Part shown: positions 47,062 to 60,394 of the stretch, in pieces
How positions within the stretch are numbered: position 1 is the stretch's first letter
How the letters are laid out: every line of letters begins with the position of its first letter
Source of the DNA: Sphagnum compactum
Taxonomy: Eukaryota; Bryophyta; Sphagnopsida; Sphagnales
Length of the DNA: 64,000 nucleotides
Direction of reading: 5' to 3'
NCBI GenBank assembly: GCA_965153455.1
Contig: OZ234493.1
Location: 15,118,213-15,182,212, forward strand
Notes under the pieces: model-generated
Seen by the model: the letters and a program-made list of their open reading frames with translations, nothing else
Database searches by the model: none
What the model was told of the DNA's origin: nothing
Made by a program: the position numbers and the translations under genes

Positions 47062-48902
47062 GCATCATTCTCGAGCTTGGATTCAGTTTGATTTGTTTTT
47101 GCAGCTTGCAAGGCTTGATTCTTGTTGTTGGTATGCAGTAGAGTCGTAGTTTTTTGGCTTGCCTCATGACTAGTTTGCAACCTGTTGTGGGTTCCAAACC
47201 CTCATGTGTGCGCTCTAAGTGTCTTGCCCATAAGATCCTAAGGCTAAGGATATAGTAGAGCCTTTTGATTCATGTTTCTTAATAGTAGATATGCTGACAT
47301 TCTTGTCCGGTTGCGTCGTGGTGATAATGGGAATGGTGAGAAATTGCAGGTTTACGGCTGAGGAGGTAACGGGGCAGAATCAAGTAAAAGCATCTGTGCA
47401 GCGGAAAATTCGACAGAGCATCGCCGATGAGGTAAATGCAACAACGATCTCCGTCCTTCACTGGAGATACGAAACCCTAAAACTCATCTGTATTTGATTT
47501 AAGGATTTTCTTTTTCGTGCTTTCTTGGAGTAGGAAGAGGATGACTTTTTTTGTAGAATTGAAAACTGTTTTCTTTTTTTCTTTTCACAACCTTACAATC
47601 CCTGAGGGCACTAAAACCCTAGCGGTTTATGTGCAGTACCCTGACCTTGAGCCATTGCTGGAGGATATGCTTCCCAAGAAAGCTCCCCTGATTGTGGCCA
47701 AATGGTGTGCATCCATTACTCTCCTTGAACCCTAGCCTGAATTATCTATGTCTGAAGGAGATCTGCAGGATGCTGAAGATCAGTTAGGGTCTTGGAGTTG
47801 GATGTCAGATTTGTATATGCTCAAAGAACCCTAGCAGTTCACTAAAGCATTCAATGGATGTGCTGCCATATTTGGTGCCCTTTTGCATAGTCACACTTGC
47901 ACTGTGCACTGTATTCATTAAGGCATTTGAAGGACCTGAATGGATTCAACTGATGCTGTGAAAATGGCTAAATGATATTTTTGGGGGTTTGTGTGGTGGC
48001 AGCCAGAATCACATCAATCTTGTGGTTGTGAATAATGTGCCTCTTTTCTTCAATGTGCGGGACGGCCCTTACATGCCAACTTTGCGGCTTCTCCACCAAT
48101 GTAGGTTTCACTCTCCAGCTTACTTATGAGGAACATTATGTGTCATTGCATAAGTGTCTGTCATGGAAGTTATATGAACACTCTCTTTCCATGGTGCCAG
48201 AAACCTTGGTGGTGCAACAGCTCCATTGCAATTGCCACAATTAATTTGCTCATATCTTGAGTGCTCTCTCCAGTTTTTTGCTTGATTCTGACTCCAGGAT
48301 TGAGCATCTGTGATTGAGTTGGAGCTGGCAATATGTACAGATCCAGGAATCATGAAGATGTTCCGGGTGGATAGAGGAGCAATAAAGTTTGTGCTGTCGG
48401 GTGCCAATATCATGTGCCCAGGTCTCACATCTGCTGGTGGTGCACTTGATGAGGAAGTCCTAGCGGATGCTCCTGTTGTATGTGCACTCTCTCCAATTTT
48501 TTCATTTTTGTTTGAGTTGAGGAGGAGAGGGCACCCCAATCTTTTCTTCTGCCAGGGCATGTTCGTGATGGGTTGCACCAGTCCTTAAATATTGAATGGT
48601 TTTTTGCTTGAGGGTCTTTGAGTCATTTCTAATCTTTCTGAGTTTGCACAGGCAATTATGGCTGAGGGGAAGCAGCATGCTCTTGCTATAGGCTACACCA
48701 AAATGTCAGCCCAGGACATGTATGTGCTGTCACTTAAGTACTTTGTACAGTGCATTATACTACTGTGGGTAGAGATGCTCTTACAACTGCAGGAGAAAGG
48801 ATGTGTGCCCATGATTTGTTTGTTCCTGGATGTTGCAGAAGGAGCATTAACAAAGGAATAGGAGTAGACAACATGCATTACCTCAATGATGGACTTTGGA
48901 AG
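46984..48902 (+). CDS. MCTS1: MCTS1/MCT-1 translation factor (PUA domain), seven exons
   Basis: Coding exons: 46984-46994, 47350-47431, 47637-47704, 48003-48100, 48341-48477, 48652-48719 and 48839-48902. All junctions are GT/AG and in phase. The product starts [19 protein letters not shown] and continues with [98 protein letters not shown] and [16 protein letters not shown]. This is the whole MCTS1 fold: an N-terminal domain, then a PUA domain from about residue 95. MCTS1 works with DENR in recycling of 40S subunits and in re-initiation. Plant proteins usually end with a few more residues; I did not find that short last exon. Reading through the last donor adds 37 hydrophobic residues to a TAA at 49014-49016. 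No lesion is seen. Confidence 0.93.
47002..47060. repeat. (CT)n microsatellite in MCTS1 intron 1
   Basis: About 29 CT dinucleotides beginning seven bases after the exon 1 donor. The B relic lacks the run at the same place. Confidence 0.95.
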
Positions 48903-49209
48903 GTATGTCCACCATTCGTGTTATGCATTTTGTTAGCATTTTTTGTTGCATATAAGGATGTACACAACTTATATAAATGGCCTTGCTCTGTCTTAGGGTT
49001 CAGTGCAGCCTTCTAAACACAAAATTCTAGGAGGCCATCCAGCACCTTGGATTGAACAACCACCAGTACTTCAGAAGACTTGTTTTCTACGTTTTTTTTT
49101 CCCGTCTTCAACTAAGAAATCAACACTTAGTAGAGTAACACAATATGCTGACGGGGGATTTGCCTTGGGACAGACGCTCCACCTCGACTGAAGAGGTCTT
49201 TAAACCAGC

Positions 49210-49415
49210 AATAGGAGGAGGCTTTGGCTGTGGCTGGAAAATTAGCTGCCAACAAGTTCATGAGTGTGGAGGGAGCAGTTGGTAGAGGATCGGATGAAGG
49301 AGAGACTTTTAAAGCTCTGGAGTATTATAAGATGCATGAGCCAGTACCAGTAGTACTGTATAGTTCACTCAGTACCAAGCATACCCTGAGTCAAATGCAC
49401 CCACTAAAGAGCTGA
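49210..49415 (+). CDS. Possible exon of unknown protein
   Basis: After an AATAG acceptor-like site, an open stretch reads EEALAVAGKLAANKFMSVEG ... ALEYYKMHEPVPVVLYSSLS to a TGA at 49413-49415. It looks compositionally like real coding sequence, but there is no partner exon or recognised family. It could be a 3' alternative exon of MCTS1 or a stray gene fragment. Confidence 0.25.
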
Positions 49416-50912
49416 ATTCTGCCTTTATCCACAGCTCCTCTTCTCTGATCCTGAGCTCCACTTATTCTCTGATGGACTCCACAGTTTGTTCAGTAGTGTG
49501 ACCCAATGAGGACAACTACTGAATCTGCAGTGTTTCTGAAGCACAAACACATGCTTCTATTTGCTTCAAACATGTGCTAAGATGTTTCATATACCCTCAC
49601 ACACTTGGTCATTGTGCAGATATGCGAGACTTGATTTGCTGCCCAGAGAATTGATGACCTAGTAACCAAGCTATCCACCAGGGGTTGGTTTCATGTTAAA
49701 CCTCGATGAGGATAGTTCAATGGTAATAGGCATGACATAACTGGTGCCAATTGCTTTGTACTCTTGACCTAAGTCTGTACTCATGAATCACATATTTCAT
49801 GAGAGTGCAGTTCAAAGTAAAGTTCTAAGTTCTGTCATAAAATACTGCCATAAGTCTGTTCAAAGTCAAGTTAGAAGTTCTGTCATACAATACTGGCATA
49901 AGTCAATACTTCAGTAATATCCTTACTTAGGGCAACAGGTCCCATTTCATTAAAACAGTTATAATTGTCTTCCAACTCAGAAAAACAAGCTAAAAGAACA
50001 TCCTATGAAACTTCCATAGAGCAAACCAATGACTGAACTGTGTGAAAATGTCCAATCTCAGATGTCTATCAGAAAAAACTTCCTTCACCTTAACCATTAG
50101 GAATCTATACTACAGCATTAACTAGCAACTACCACCATTGGAACGCATAGAGAGATAGCATTGTCTGGAATTGATGCTCAGTTGTACAAGACTAGATGCA
50201 CATCTACCTACAAGGTCTCAGCCCCACCTCAAAAAAAATTATACAGGCTTCAGTGAGGTTTTAGTAGGATATATCTTGGAATCTATGTACCCAGCAGTTA
50301 AGTCAGGGTACCTGAGAAGGGTCTGCTGAAAGACTTACTGCCACAGCGTGGTGACTAGAGAACTGGATTCATAACCATGTTGAGAAGTGAAGTTTCACCC
50401 ATATTTTGTGCACAACACTCACTGGTAATGCTTTGCTCAACAGCCTCATGTAGAGCTGCAATTATTGGCAACAATATGGGCTTTGGCATCACTTCACATG
50501 GCAGAAGACCTCTCAACACTTAGTGTGCATCTGGAATCAGGAGGGGTAACAAGACCAAAAGACCACAAATTTACAGGCATTTGGTATGTGACTTCAAATT
50601 AGTTCTGAAAAGAAACCAAAGGATGTGCAATTAGAAAAGCAGGTCCAGTCTTAACTCAAACCAGCTCAAAAGCCTTGTGGATAATTAACTAGTTCTAACA
50701 ACTCAGCATCGAATGTATACTGTCCTTGGCATCCCACTTGCTCTGGATGCAAACTGAGCTTGCAGTCTATGACAAAAGTGAAGTCTTGAATACAGCCTCT
50801 ACTCTTCTGTCTCCCTCCCCTTAGTCTACAAATTGGTCAAGAGAGCAGAGGACCCACAAAAACCAAAGTCATACCTCTAAACCGCCCTTTCTGGTGCCCC
50901 TCTTTATCATGC
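49416..50912. other. Intergenic between convergent genes
   Basis: The 3' space between MCTS1 (plus) and the GIY-YIG-type gene (minus). No gene is seen. A short duplication (TTCAAAGTMAAGTT...AAGTTCTGTCATA) lies near 49810-49910. Confidence 0.5.
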
Positions 50913-53843
50913 CTAGGATTCATGGAGGGCATTGAAAGCAGGTCCAAGTAATGGTGGTTTCTCAGCCCCATAGCTATGGATTTTGTTGAATCGCCAATAA
51001 CTATCTGGTAACTCTGCTGTGAACCAGTCCTTGAAGTCATCATATCGCTGCGATACCTCTGAAACTGAAAAATAATTGATGGGGAACTCTTCTGTAAGCA
51101 AGCCCTCTGTGTGCCTTTGGACCTTCTTGTGCTGTACAACCACAATGGCTAGTAGATCAGATCCAGCAGTTTGATAAATAGGATACCCACCTTCTCAACT
51201 CCATGGAATTTGCGTATTAGGCACTATTGCCAAGCCAGGCCTAAATGAGATTGAAGAGCAAAATAAAGGATAAAACATAGGGAGGAGACAAAATCAGCAC
51301 TAACCAACAAAAAGCCAAAGACCCTTTCCAAGAAGATGTCCTCTGGCATATTGACTGCCTCAGGATATATTCGCCCACAAACCACCCGATGCCTGCACAG
51401 ATCCACCCACACCATGAAACTTTTTGACCAATTGAAAATTGAGAATTGAGTACTAATGCTCTTGCCTCCTTATATATCTTCAGGTAAAGAACAGGCCTGG
51501 TATCCTACCAATTCATGATAAGTGTTGAGTGCCAGAATCCTCTTCACCCAAGCCAACGTCACCCTTAGTTGCAAATTAGACCAAAGTTCTTTCAAATTCT
51601 CTTTTCCCTACTTAATATGTGCAACCAGGGCACATATACGTACCATACATCTCTGATTGCAAATGGACACACATATGAACAGTCATGCAGATGTAAATAA
51701 ACCTGTGGTGCACTCATATGCCAAGATCCACAATTATATCCACCTTTGGGAACAACATGCAATCAAGGGTGAAGACAGAGATGGCAAACCTTGTCTCTTT
51801 GTCATCTTTGCTCACAAGAATATCATACATCCATCCCCCATTTGTCTTGATTTTATTTTCATAAAACACCTCAAAAGCCACTTCATCACCAGCTGGGGTT
51901 GCAACTACAATAGATTTCCTCCTGGCTGCTGCCTCTGCAAGAGTCTTTTCAGCTTCTGCTATTTCCTCACTTGATTGCTCCTCTGACTGATATTCAACAA
52001 AGTATTCATCAGCACTTCTCTACTACCAAAGTAAGTGGCACTCACATGACAACAGTTAACATTTTTTCAAACCACCTTCAAATACTTTGGAGTATAACAC
52101 TCTAAACAGGCAACCTCACTGGATCTTCTGTAGGGATGGAATGTGAAGCAGTTGTGAAGCCCCTAGGACAAACATGATGTACAAGATATAAATTGGCATG
52201 ACATGGAGAAATACATGCCCTGCTATGAGTTTACTTTTGGAACTGAAAACTCTGGACCTCCCAAGTTCATGCTATTCAACCACAATCCAAAATGTACCCA
52301 TCTCCCTGCCACAGATTCCACCTTGTGGCAAAGTCCTTTTACCATCCTGATGTGTCAGTCTTGCTTATGTTTGGTTCAATAATCATTGATAAGGCAGGAC
52401 AATAAGAAAGGGGAGGAACAAAGTACACACCGGTAAAACATCACACTTTCCAGTTTGTAAGAGTTCAGGATTGTAAACCATCTGCATCAGAGAAATTCCA
52501 CGTTATACAAAACTGTTGAAGTGACGATCATAATTAAGGAGAAGACCAAATTGTTGCAACAAGAAGTGTGCATGTACCAATGAGTGGTGCACAGAAGAGT
52601 AATTCTGACCTCCTCTGTTAGGCCTCGATCTTTCATAATCTGCAAAAAGGATTTGGCTTTGGAGGTTGCAGCAGCACTTTTCCCTCTTTCAGAAATAGAA
52701 CCAGCATCACCAGGCTGTTCCCACTGGTTTCTCTGTACTGGATCAGAATTACCAGGTGGTGACAGACCAAGCTCTGACATCCACTGTGCAAGACATTCCA
52801 GTGCTTCAGCAAAATGCACCTTATTCTTAAATGGGCATTGCAAAGTTCACAATCATGTACCAACTCTTCAGAACAAACATCAAAACAGAGATGAAGCACT
52901 GCTGAAATTGCAACCAACTTCAGTGGCAGAAGAATTTGAGATGTTGTGTGGGGGCACCAGACATGATCATTATGCAGTTGACCTCTAATCAACCGTCTGC
53001 ACTTAGAAGAGGGATGAAAACAGACCCTTTTCAGAAAGAAATTAAGAAAAAGATGGAGATCAGAGCAATCCAGTATTGATTGCAGTGTCAAAAGCCCGAC
53101 AAAACAATACAGGAGAGGAGATAGAAGGACAGCAGGCTACAAAGGATACACACCTGTTTACGAACAGCAAGCATCTTTTCCTGATCAAGAGTTGGCAAAT
53201 TGTATAGTTTGTAGTAATGGCAAAGCTCAGGCCGCCGTCCCATCAATGTTCGCAATGAGTTCCGAACATCCTTGGAAAATCCAATGTACTGCATGTGACA
53301 GGGTTGGAATTTTAGTTCAGAAACTCAATCCCGCATTGACCTCAAATGACCTAAAGTGAAGATCTGTCAGGTGAGCCATACAAGAAGGATGAACTGACCT
53401 ACATTGGCAGAAGAAGATTTTACCTGAATCTTTTTGTTCTTGTCATAGACTGCAAAGATGCTGGCTGCTGTCTTAGCTTCAACAGGTGGTTGGATTCGGC
53501 CTGTCTGGCTGATGTAGTTAATGAGAGGCAAATCATTGAGGCTAGGTAAAGTTCCTATCTCTGTGGCGGCTGTAGCGACAACAACACAAAGCTTACGAGA
53601 ACCAGACGAGAGTCTCCTTGACCACGACGGCATAGCGCTCCGCAAGAAGGCACGAGAGGAAGCAGACAGGAAGGAGCTTTCAAGCTTTGTTCTGTGAACA
53701 AGACCGTTGCACAAGGCCGACATTACAACAACCCTGCAAGAAGCAGGCGCAGCTCGCACATGATCTAAACAGCAAAACGACGTCGCTTCTGAAATCCGCG
53801 TCGAGAAGCCGCGCTCACTCAAAGCAGCAAAGGAAGCCTGCAT
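50913..53843 (-). CDS. Plastid-targeted GIY-YIG-fold protein, eight exons
   Basis: Exons, 5' to 3' on the minus strand: 53843-53424, 53288-53154, 52783-52610, 52481-52431, 52162-52115, 52019-51790, 51392-51323 and 51131-50913. All have GT/AG borders and consistent phase, giving about 448 residues. ATGs at 53894 or 53723 are alternatives; 53723 would give 408. The N-terminus is rich in Ser and Arg with few acids (SSFLSASSRAFLRSAMPSW), as in chloroplast transit peptides. Then come SIFAVYDKNKKIQYIGFSKD, which matches the GIY-YIG start (the Y-x9-Y-I-G pattern), and NSLRTLMGRRPELCHYYKLY. Further on are KTNGGWMYDILVSKDDKETR and RIYPEAVNMPEDIFLER, with the end at ALHES. The family is conserved in plants. 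Nuclease activity is not implied, because I cannot confirm the Arg/Glu catalytic pair. It converges on MCTS1. No lesion is seen. Confidence 0.78.
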
Positions 53844-54327
53844 TTTCCAATTCCTCACAACGCTTAAAACCAAAGAAAATTCTACAAAATCCAAGGCCTC
53901 AAAAAAAGAAACAAAAAAAAAGTCGTGTCAAACAGAGAAGCATTCCGATTCAACTCCATTGTCAGAACTCTCTTGTCTGACTGTCTGCAAAGGAGACATC
54001 GCAAATAACATCGAGCAAGAAAAACCTGAGTTGAAAAGCTAGAAAACAAACCATGTCTTGGATCTTCTGTTGCTGCTGCTGTTCTTGACAAAAAAAAATC
54101 CACGGATGTACGTTGACCTCCTCAGCTAATTCTTAACCGCAACGAAAAGAGCAGCTCTCCATCTACTCTGGATGTCTCAAATCTCTGGATATCTCTCGGT
54201 TTCTTCACCAAATTCCTGCCGCTTCCGCGACAAATTCCGCAAGCCAAAACTTCCTCTCCGCGACCTTAAGTGCACAGAAGAGAGCAACTTTCGCTGCTCC
54301 TGGTCGAGGGGGTTTAGAATGGATAAG

Positions 54328-54358
54328 CCTTTTATGTCACGTGGCCTCTTCTTATTGG
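54328..54358 (-). promoter_or_regulatory. CCAAT, G-box and TATA-like cluster for the GIY-YIG-type gene
   Basis: On the minus strand, CCAAT (54358-54354), CACGTG (54343-54338) and ATAAAAGG (54335-54328) occur in that order within 31 bp, upstream of the gene. The G-box and TATA are very close together. The distance to the ATG (about 485 bp) requires a long leader or a leader intron. Confidence 0.4.
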
Positions 54359-54899
54359 ACAATGGATATGTCCACCTTCTTTGAAGAAAGAAAATAGAGA
54401 GATATAAAAAAAAAATTGAGAAATATAGGTAGGTAGGAAAGTGGCGAAATTCAGACTATTGCAAAACAAGTGTAGTCCCAATCAGAGAGAAATAGAGACA
54501 AAAATGGCTACAATCAAAATTTAAAAGCAGATTTAAGGCTATTATGTGGCAACATATGGAAATTTCTATAACTTGACGAACTAGCTTTGTTTTTTTTGAA
54601 ATGCTAGAGATAAGAAATAATGTTCATCCTTTTTACTTCCTAAAACATGAACTATGGCCATCTCTAGGAGCTTAAGGTACTTTAAGAAGGAATGGTCAAA
54701 ACACAAGATGCGTGAATTGTCCTCCAAATGCAAGTCAATGGATTGAGATCAAATAGTGGTTCCATCGTAGCCTTGGAATTGTTTTTCATACACAACTTGA
54801 ACATGTCGTGTTGAGCATCTCATTGCTAAACGATCAAGCAAAGGTGGAACTATAAAACTTGACTCAACACACCCCCAACATTTTTGGTTTACAACACCA

Positions 54900-56450
54900 C
54901 AACTTCAATACTTTAGGGTGTTTGACAAAGTTGTCTTCAAAGTTGGGCTATAGCCAATATTGTGAATATATAATGCCCATGGCATCAACCAAGGTACACT
55001 AGAGGAAGCAACTATCTAACTCCTTGATCAATTAGGCAATTGCACTTGTGGACCAACATAAGCAAATAAAAATGACTCGCCCATCAATGCAAAGCCCCAA
55101 AACTCAACATAGAAAACATTCAATACATTTAAATCAAACAATATATAGTTTAGGAAACTCACTTGAACATTTTGCCTTCACTTGTGAAATCAAAGTTTGA
55201 AAAGACTCATGAATCACAATTGTTCACACTTTTGAAATTGGGTTGTTCTACGTGGCCCAAAGCTTCTCACCATTCACAATAAAAGCAAGTTGATTATTGG
55301 AATCATTCAAATCTACCACCCACTCCATGTGGATGTGGTCATGCCTACAATCCGATAAACCTTTGAATGCCTAAAACTCGTCACTAAAAAAAGATGAGCT
55401 TCCATCATTATACAAATAATAGAGTTTTCCTTGGTAGATCTTTATTGCAACCATCAAATCAAATATAAAAACATCACATTGTTGTGCAAATTGCACAAGG
55501 GAGTGAACAAAGGAAAGATGCAACACATGCCCAACATGTAGTAGGGATTAGCAAGCAAGAGCATATTCGCTTACAAATGCAACCAAATGGAAAATTTAAC
55601 AACCTTGAAAAAAATGCAATAGCTCTAAAGAAACTAGGAATTGGAAAAAAAAAATGTTTATGAAAACAATGCAACCAATTGTGAAGAAACCAAAATCAAC
55701 CTTTGAAGACAAATGTTGCAACTCTAAAACAACTAAGAATTAGAATCCACTTCTAAATTAAAATGCAATAGCTCTCAAAAAACCAAGTGTTAGAATCCAC
55801 ATTTGAAAAAAAATTCTAGTTCTAAAAAACTAAGAACCAAAATCCACCTTGGAAATAAATGTTATAGTTCTAAAGACACCAAGAACCGGAATTCAACTTA
55901 TTTTTAAAATTACAACAACCAAAATCCACCTTTGAAATAAATTGTTAATACAAATTTAAAAAGAAGCCAACAAGGTACCTGCCAACTTAATTGTTTGTCA
56001 TATTCATAAACATCTTGACCAAAAGTGGTTAATATCCGAAAAGGATTTTCCTTAAAGGATCCAACAATGATATCTATCACGTTTTCACATACTTTAACAT
56101 TTTAAGCCCTTCATTTCCATCATATTATTAAGTTTGGTGAATTCAAGTTGCCTTTTTAGGCTATGAGTAAAATATGCACAATAGCTTTGTAACAAATCTT
56201 CTATAGTAATGAGTATTCCCAAGCTACACAAGGTCTTGAATGCAAGATTGCACCTATTGGTCATGCAATGAACCCAATAGAAAAAATTGTATAGTTTGTG
56301 TTCATTGGTTTAGTGACACTAGTTTTTGTGCCTTGGAATGTGCTTACCCCCATCAACCCCAAAACAAAGGAGCTTCTAAGCCACAAAAATTGAACTCAAA
56401 CATCTACCTTTCTACAACAACTACATGATCACAATAATTAGGTTGTCAAC
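54900..56450 (-). mobile_element. hAT-like transposase relic
   Basis: On the minus strand near 56290-56120 the translation gives YWVHCMTNRCNLAFKTL, then a segment resembling YFTHSLKRQLEFTKL and NMMEMKGLKMLK. Further down, near 55300-55260, is FIVNGEKLWA. This order resembles the C-terminal half of plant hAT-like/DUF4371-type transposases (HCxAHRxNL, then HSxKR, then INGEKxWA). Many stops and frameshifts are present, and no ends were identified. Confidence 0.45.
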
Positions 56451-58960
56451 TCCTACTCCATCAACAACTTGTTGAAGAAAGAGCATTATGGGAACTTTCA
56501 CCCAATTCTACATCATGTATGCATGTATGAAAATCTAACTCCCATTATCCATAATGTTCACCCATCACATGTAAAGGCCACATAATTAATTGAAAGAATA
56601 TTTTTTTAAATTACATTAGTCATTTGACCATACATGAACTCAACCATTATCCATCTTGAATTATCTTATCAATGCATTTTGGGGTTCTTAAGCACCCCTT
56701 TGAAATAATACAAACCTTCTTTCTTCATATTTTACCATAAGCCAACCGACCACCTTCAAAAATCTAAAACAATGTGGCAAATTGAATTGTTTTCCTCTCC
56801 ATCTCCAAAAGTCTATTTTTATTGATTCGTTATAAGACAATAATAGGTGTTCAAGTGAAAAAACAAGGTTTAATTTTTCTTGTGTTTGCAAGTATTATTG
56901 TTATACCACTCTAATTTCTTGACATTGAACTTTAGCAAATCTTTTTTGGGGTGACAGCATGAAAAAAAAACCCATAAAAATGGGTGGATAGCCCTTAAAA
57001 ACTATTTTTTGAATTTTTGAAAAATCAGCATGGGAACACTATATATCAAAAAAATCGTTTAATTTTTTAAATAAACTTTTATACTTTCAAAGTTGCAACT
57101 ACAAAAAATTTATGAAAATTCATCATGTTTTAAGAATCTTTTTATATTTTTAAAGCATTCAAGAAAAGCATGTGGATAGATGGCTTTTTTGTTTCAAAAG
57201 TCTTTTGTCCTTATTAAACTTTCACCAAATTATTTCAATTTATTTGTGAACTTTAATATATTTCACAAGAAGGGATCCATTGTTCAAAACATTCAAAAAT
57301 ACATATACCCTTTTAAATTTTGATACTCAAACATCTTTAAGCACTATAAAAGTTTTTAATTTGTTATGGTTCAAAGTAAAGTTATAGATTTGATTATAAT
57401 GTAATGCTTGATACAAAAAAATTGAGTTTTTATCACGTTATATATCATATTTGGCTTCAAATTTGATATTCAATTTGAAAAACTATGTGAAAAATGCATT
57501 TTAAACCAATAGAGAACTACCATGTGGAAAATGTTGTCCTTGGAAAGGACTTTAACCTTGGCATGATTGGCTCTTTTTTTCATGTTTTCATCCTTTGGGC
57601 CTTCCTCTTGCCCACATGCTTCATCAATGTATCCCACTTGGGAATAAACAAACAAGGTTTTCTTGTTAATGGTGTTGTAAACCTTGCATCTAATGTTGTG
57701 AAGAATGCCATTAGTGGCAAGGATACCTTTACTAGCTTAAGGGAACTTGACAACCCACTCAAATTGAAACTTTTATGTGTGATCATAGGATTTTTTCAAC
57801 ATTTGAAATGGAGCACAAGGCAACAAATTGATATTTGATTTTGTATTAAGAAAGTCATTCAAATCAACAACCTTTTCTAAATACATGGGGGAATCGACAT
57901 GGCAACTATCACTCAAACTAGGTTGCGCATATGATGGAAATAAAGGGGTTGCATCAAAAGGCAACCCAATAGAAAAGCTTGAAATGAAATGGCAACCAAG
58001 AAAAAGAGGAATAAATGAAGGCCCATTAAGAGAAACTACATCAATAAATGGCAAGGGTAAGATGGCAAATGTTGCAAGAGAAGTCAATGCAATTTTCAAC
58101 AATCCAAAAGACCGTGAACCACAAAGAATCAGTCTTGAAAAATTGAATGAGTCGTTTCCATCAAAAGGTAATAGTATAGAATCACAAATTAATCACAATG
58201 GCTATATATTTAATATTTTTTCTATTGGATAAATACCATAGTAATTTGGGTTTGCACCCTATTGTCAATCTTACTATTAATTTTAGTGGTTTCCTCTTCA
58301 TGGTCCTATTGATGTATGCACATACCAAACATGCACAAAGACAAAAGGCATCAATAGATAGAAATTCAAAACATGCATGAAATTAAAACATGCAAAAAAT
58401 GCATGAAACCAAATTCATAAACCACAACAAACTTACAAATATTTAAGGAATGAAAACATATTTTAATCGACTTGGAATTGGAAGTAGCAACCAAATCACA
58501 CATCTTCAAGAATCTCAAATTCATTTGGGAAAAAAGGTTTTACATTTTGTGGTAATAGACTCATAATCGACCAAGAAACTTGAAAGCATCCAAGGTTGTG
58601 ATTCAACAACATTGCACAATGAAATCTATGGCCGGTTGCTACTAAATGTTCAAACCTAAAAGATTTGTTAAAAGATCTTGACCACGGATTTTGGAAGTAA
58701 GGGATGTTGGAAGTAGGAATATTGAAACATCATGGGCATGCACCCACAAAGCCATATGGCTCCATTAATGGATGCCACAGATGTGATCTAGTTACCAATG
58801 ATTATTTTTCCCTTTATTTTGTTGGTGTGCATGTACATGTCTCTTTACAAATTTGTATAGTGCTTTCAATTTTTTTTTTCCACCAAAAAAAGGGTTGATC
58901 CCCATTGTTAGTGTCAGGGTGAAAACTTAAATTTGGCATACCTCTAAATGTGGCCATCCC
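56451..58960. other. AT-rich, unidentified frames
   Basis: Two partly overlapping plus frames (57494-57838 and 57828-58232) and a minus frame (58102-57773) are the longest. The second plus frame is hydrophilic (KWQPRKRGINEGPLRETT), like a retroelement gag or linker region, but no zinc knuckle or protease motif is seen. Confidence 0.4.
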
Positions 58961-58964
58961 CTTT

Positions 58965-59320
58965 ACACACTTTTGTGTCACTTCTTTTCAATTAGGTTCC
59001 AAAAGAATGGTAATTGTGTATCACAACTCATGGTATGTTACTAGTTACTACATTTTTCATTTTTTTATTCTTGGAACATTGAGTAGTAGGTAGTAAAAGA
59101 AAAAGCCTCCATTTTCACTTTCATGCTTTTGTGTCAATTTTGTAATTAGGTTGCAAAAGAGTGGTAATTGTATGTTAACTTGTGATATGTTATTTAGTTC
59201 AAGCTACATCCTTCAATTTTATTCTTGGAGCATTGAGGAGTAGTTAGTAAAACAGGTTTTACCTCTCTTTTCAATTATTATGTTTTTGGTCACTTCTTGA
59301 ATTTAGGTTGCAAATTTCAC
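58965..59320. repeat. About 150-bp tandem repeat, 2.3 units
   Basis: Units beginning near 58970, 59125 and 59275 share TTTTGTGTCA, AATTAGGTTNCAAAAGA, TGGTAATTGT and ATTCTTGGARCATTGAG. The third is cut short. Confidence 0.75.
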
Positions 59321-59361
59321 CCTTGAAGATATGTAAGTGTTTTGTTTGTGTATGAAAGGGG

Positions 59362-59690
59362 AATGGTATGGAAATTTCACATTAGCATTTTTTAAAAACT
59401 TTCTTAGAATTGGAATTTTCATATTAAGATTTTCCAACAACTTTCTTAGAATTAGAATTCTCACATTATGATTTTCCAAAAAAATTCACAAATTTGGAAA
59501 TTTGATGTTAGAATTTTTTGAAATATTTTTTTAGAATTATGAGTTTCACATTTAAGAAATTTCCAAAAAAATTATATCAATTGGAAATTCTCACATTTAA
59601 ATTTTTTCATAAACGTTTTTAGAATTCAATTTTACAAAAACTTTTTTAAAATGGTTAATTTCACATATAGGGTTTTCCATGATATACCAA
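59362..59690. repeat. Degenerate ~55-bp AT-rich tandem repeat
   Basis: Repeated TTTCACATT...GATTTTCCAAAAA...CTTTTTTAGAATT blocks, about six units, diverged and with small indels. Confidence 0.7.
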
Positions 59691-60394
59691 AAGAAAAATT
59701 GTATAATATAATTTTTAGAATCAAATGAAAATTTAAGATATGAAATTTATTTATATATTTATTATTATATTATCCATTTATTAATCATGTAATTAAAATT
59801 TTTTTTCCCCATAATCATCATTGAAATTGTTTTGAATAACAAAATTCAAATTTTTTTTCAAATCAATTTATATTTTTAAGAGGAAAAATATATGTTTGTG
59901 TACATTTTTTTATAAAAAATATAAACTTTAATCTTATTATTTGGACAAAATTGTAATAAAATATCAAAGTTCAAAAATGATGTTTTGTGTAATGTTTTAA
60001 ATGAAATAGGTTATGTCATGGGCACGAAAAATTACAAGAATAGGAATTAAGCCAAGGACACAGTAAGGAAAACAAATCACAAGAAATGCAAGCTTAAGTC
60101 TCATCAAAGATTTGAAACACAAAGACACAAAGCAAGAACATGGTATATGCTAGAAGATGATTCAAACGAAACTTTATTTTGATAATACATGAAAACAAAA
60201 GTTAAAACAAAAAAATGTATCCAAAACTAGTGTTGAACGGGTTGAAGGTAATGGGAAGTCGTATCCCTATTTATAACCCATTGGGGACCTAGTTCAAAAA
60301 AGCTTCCATAGAGATTTCCATGTGTGCATCGACCAAGGAAGTTTCTTTAAAAACTTCCTAATTAATAGTGAATTATGAGTTAATTAATAATTAA

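Noticed and set aside
49190-49420. Xanthine dehydrogenase/aldehyde oxidase fragment suggested by GGGFG-like codons
   Set aside because: Only a few residues in one frame match. The neighbouring exons prove to be MCTS1, and another frame of the same stretch is more coding-like.
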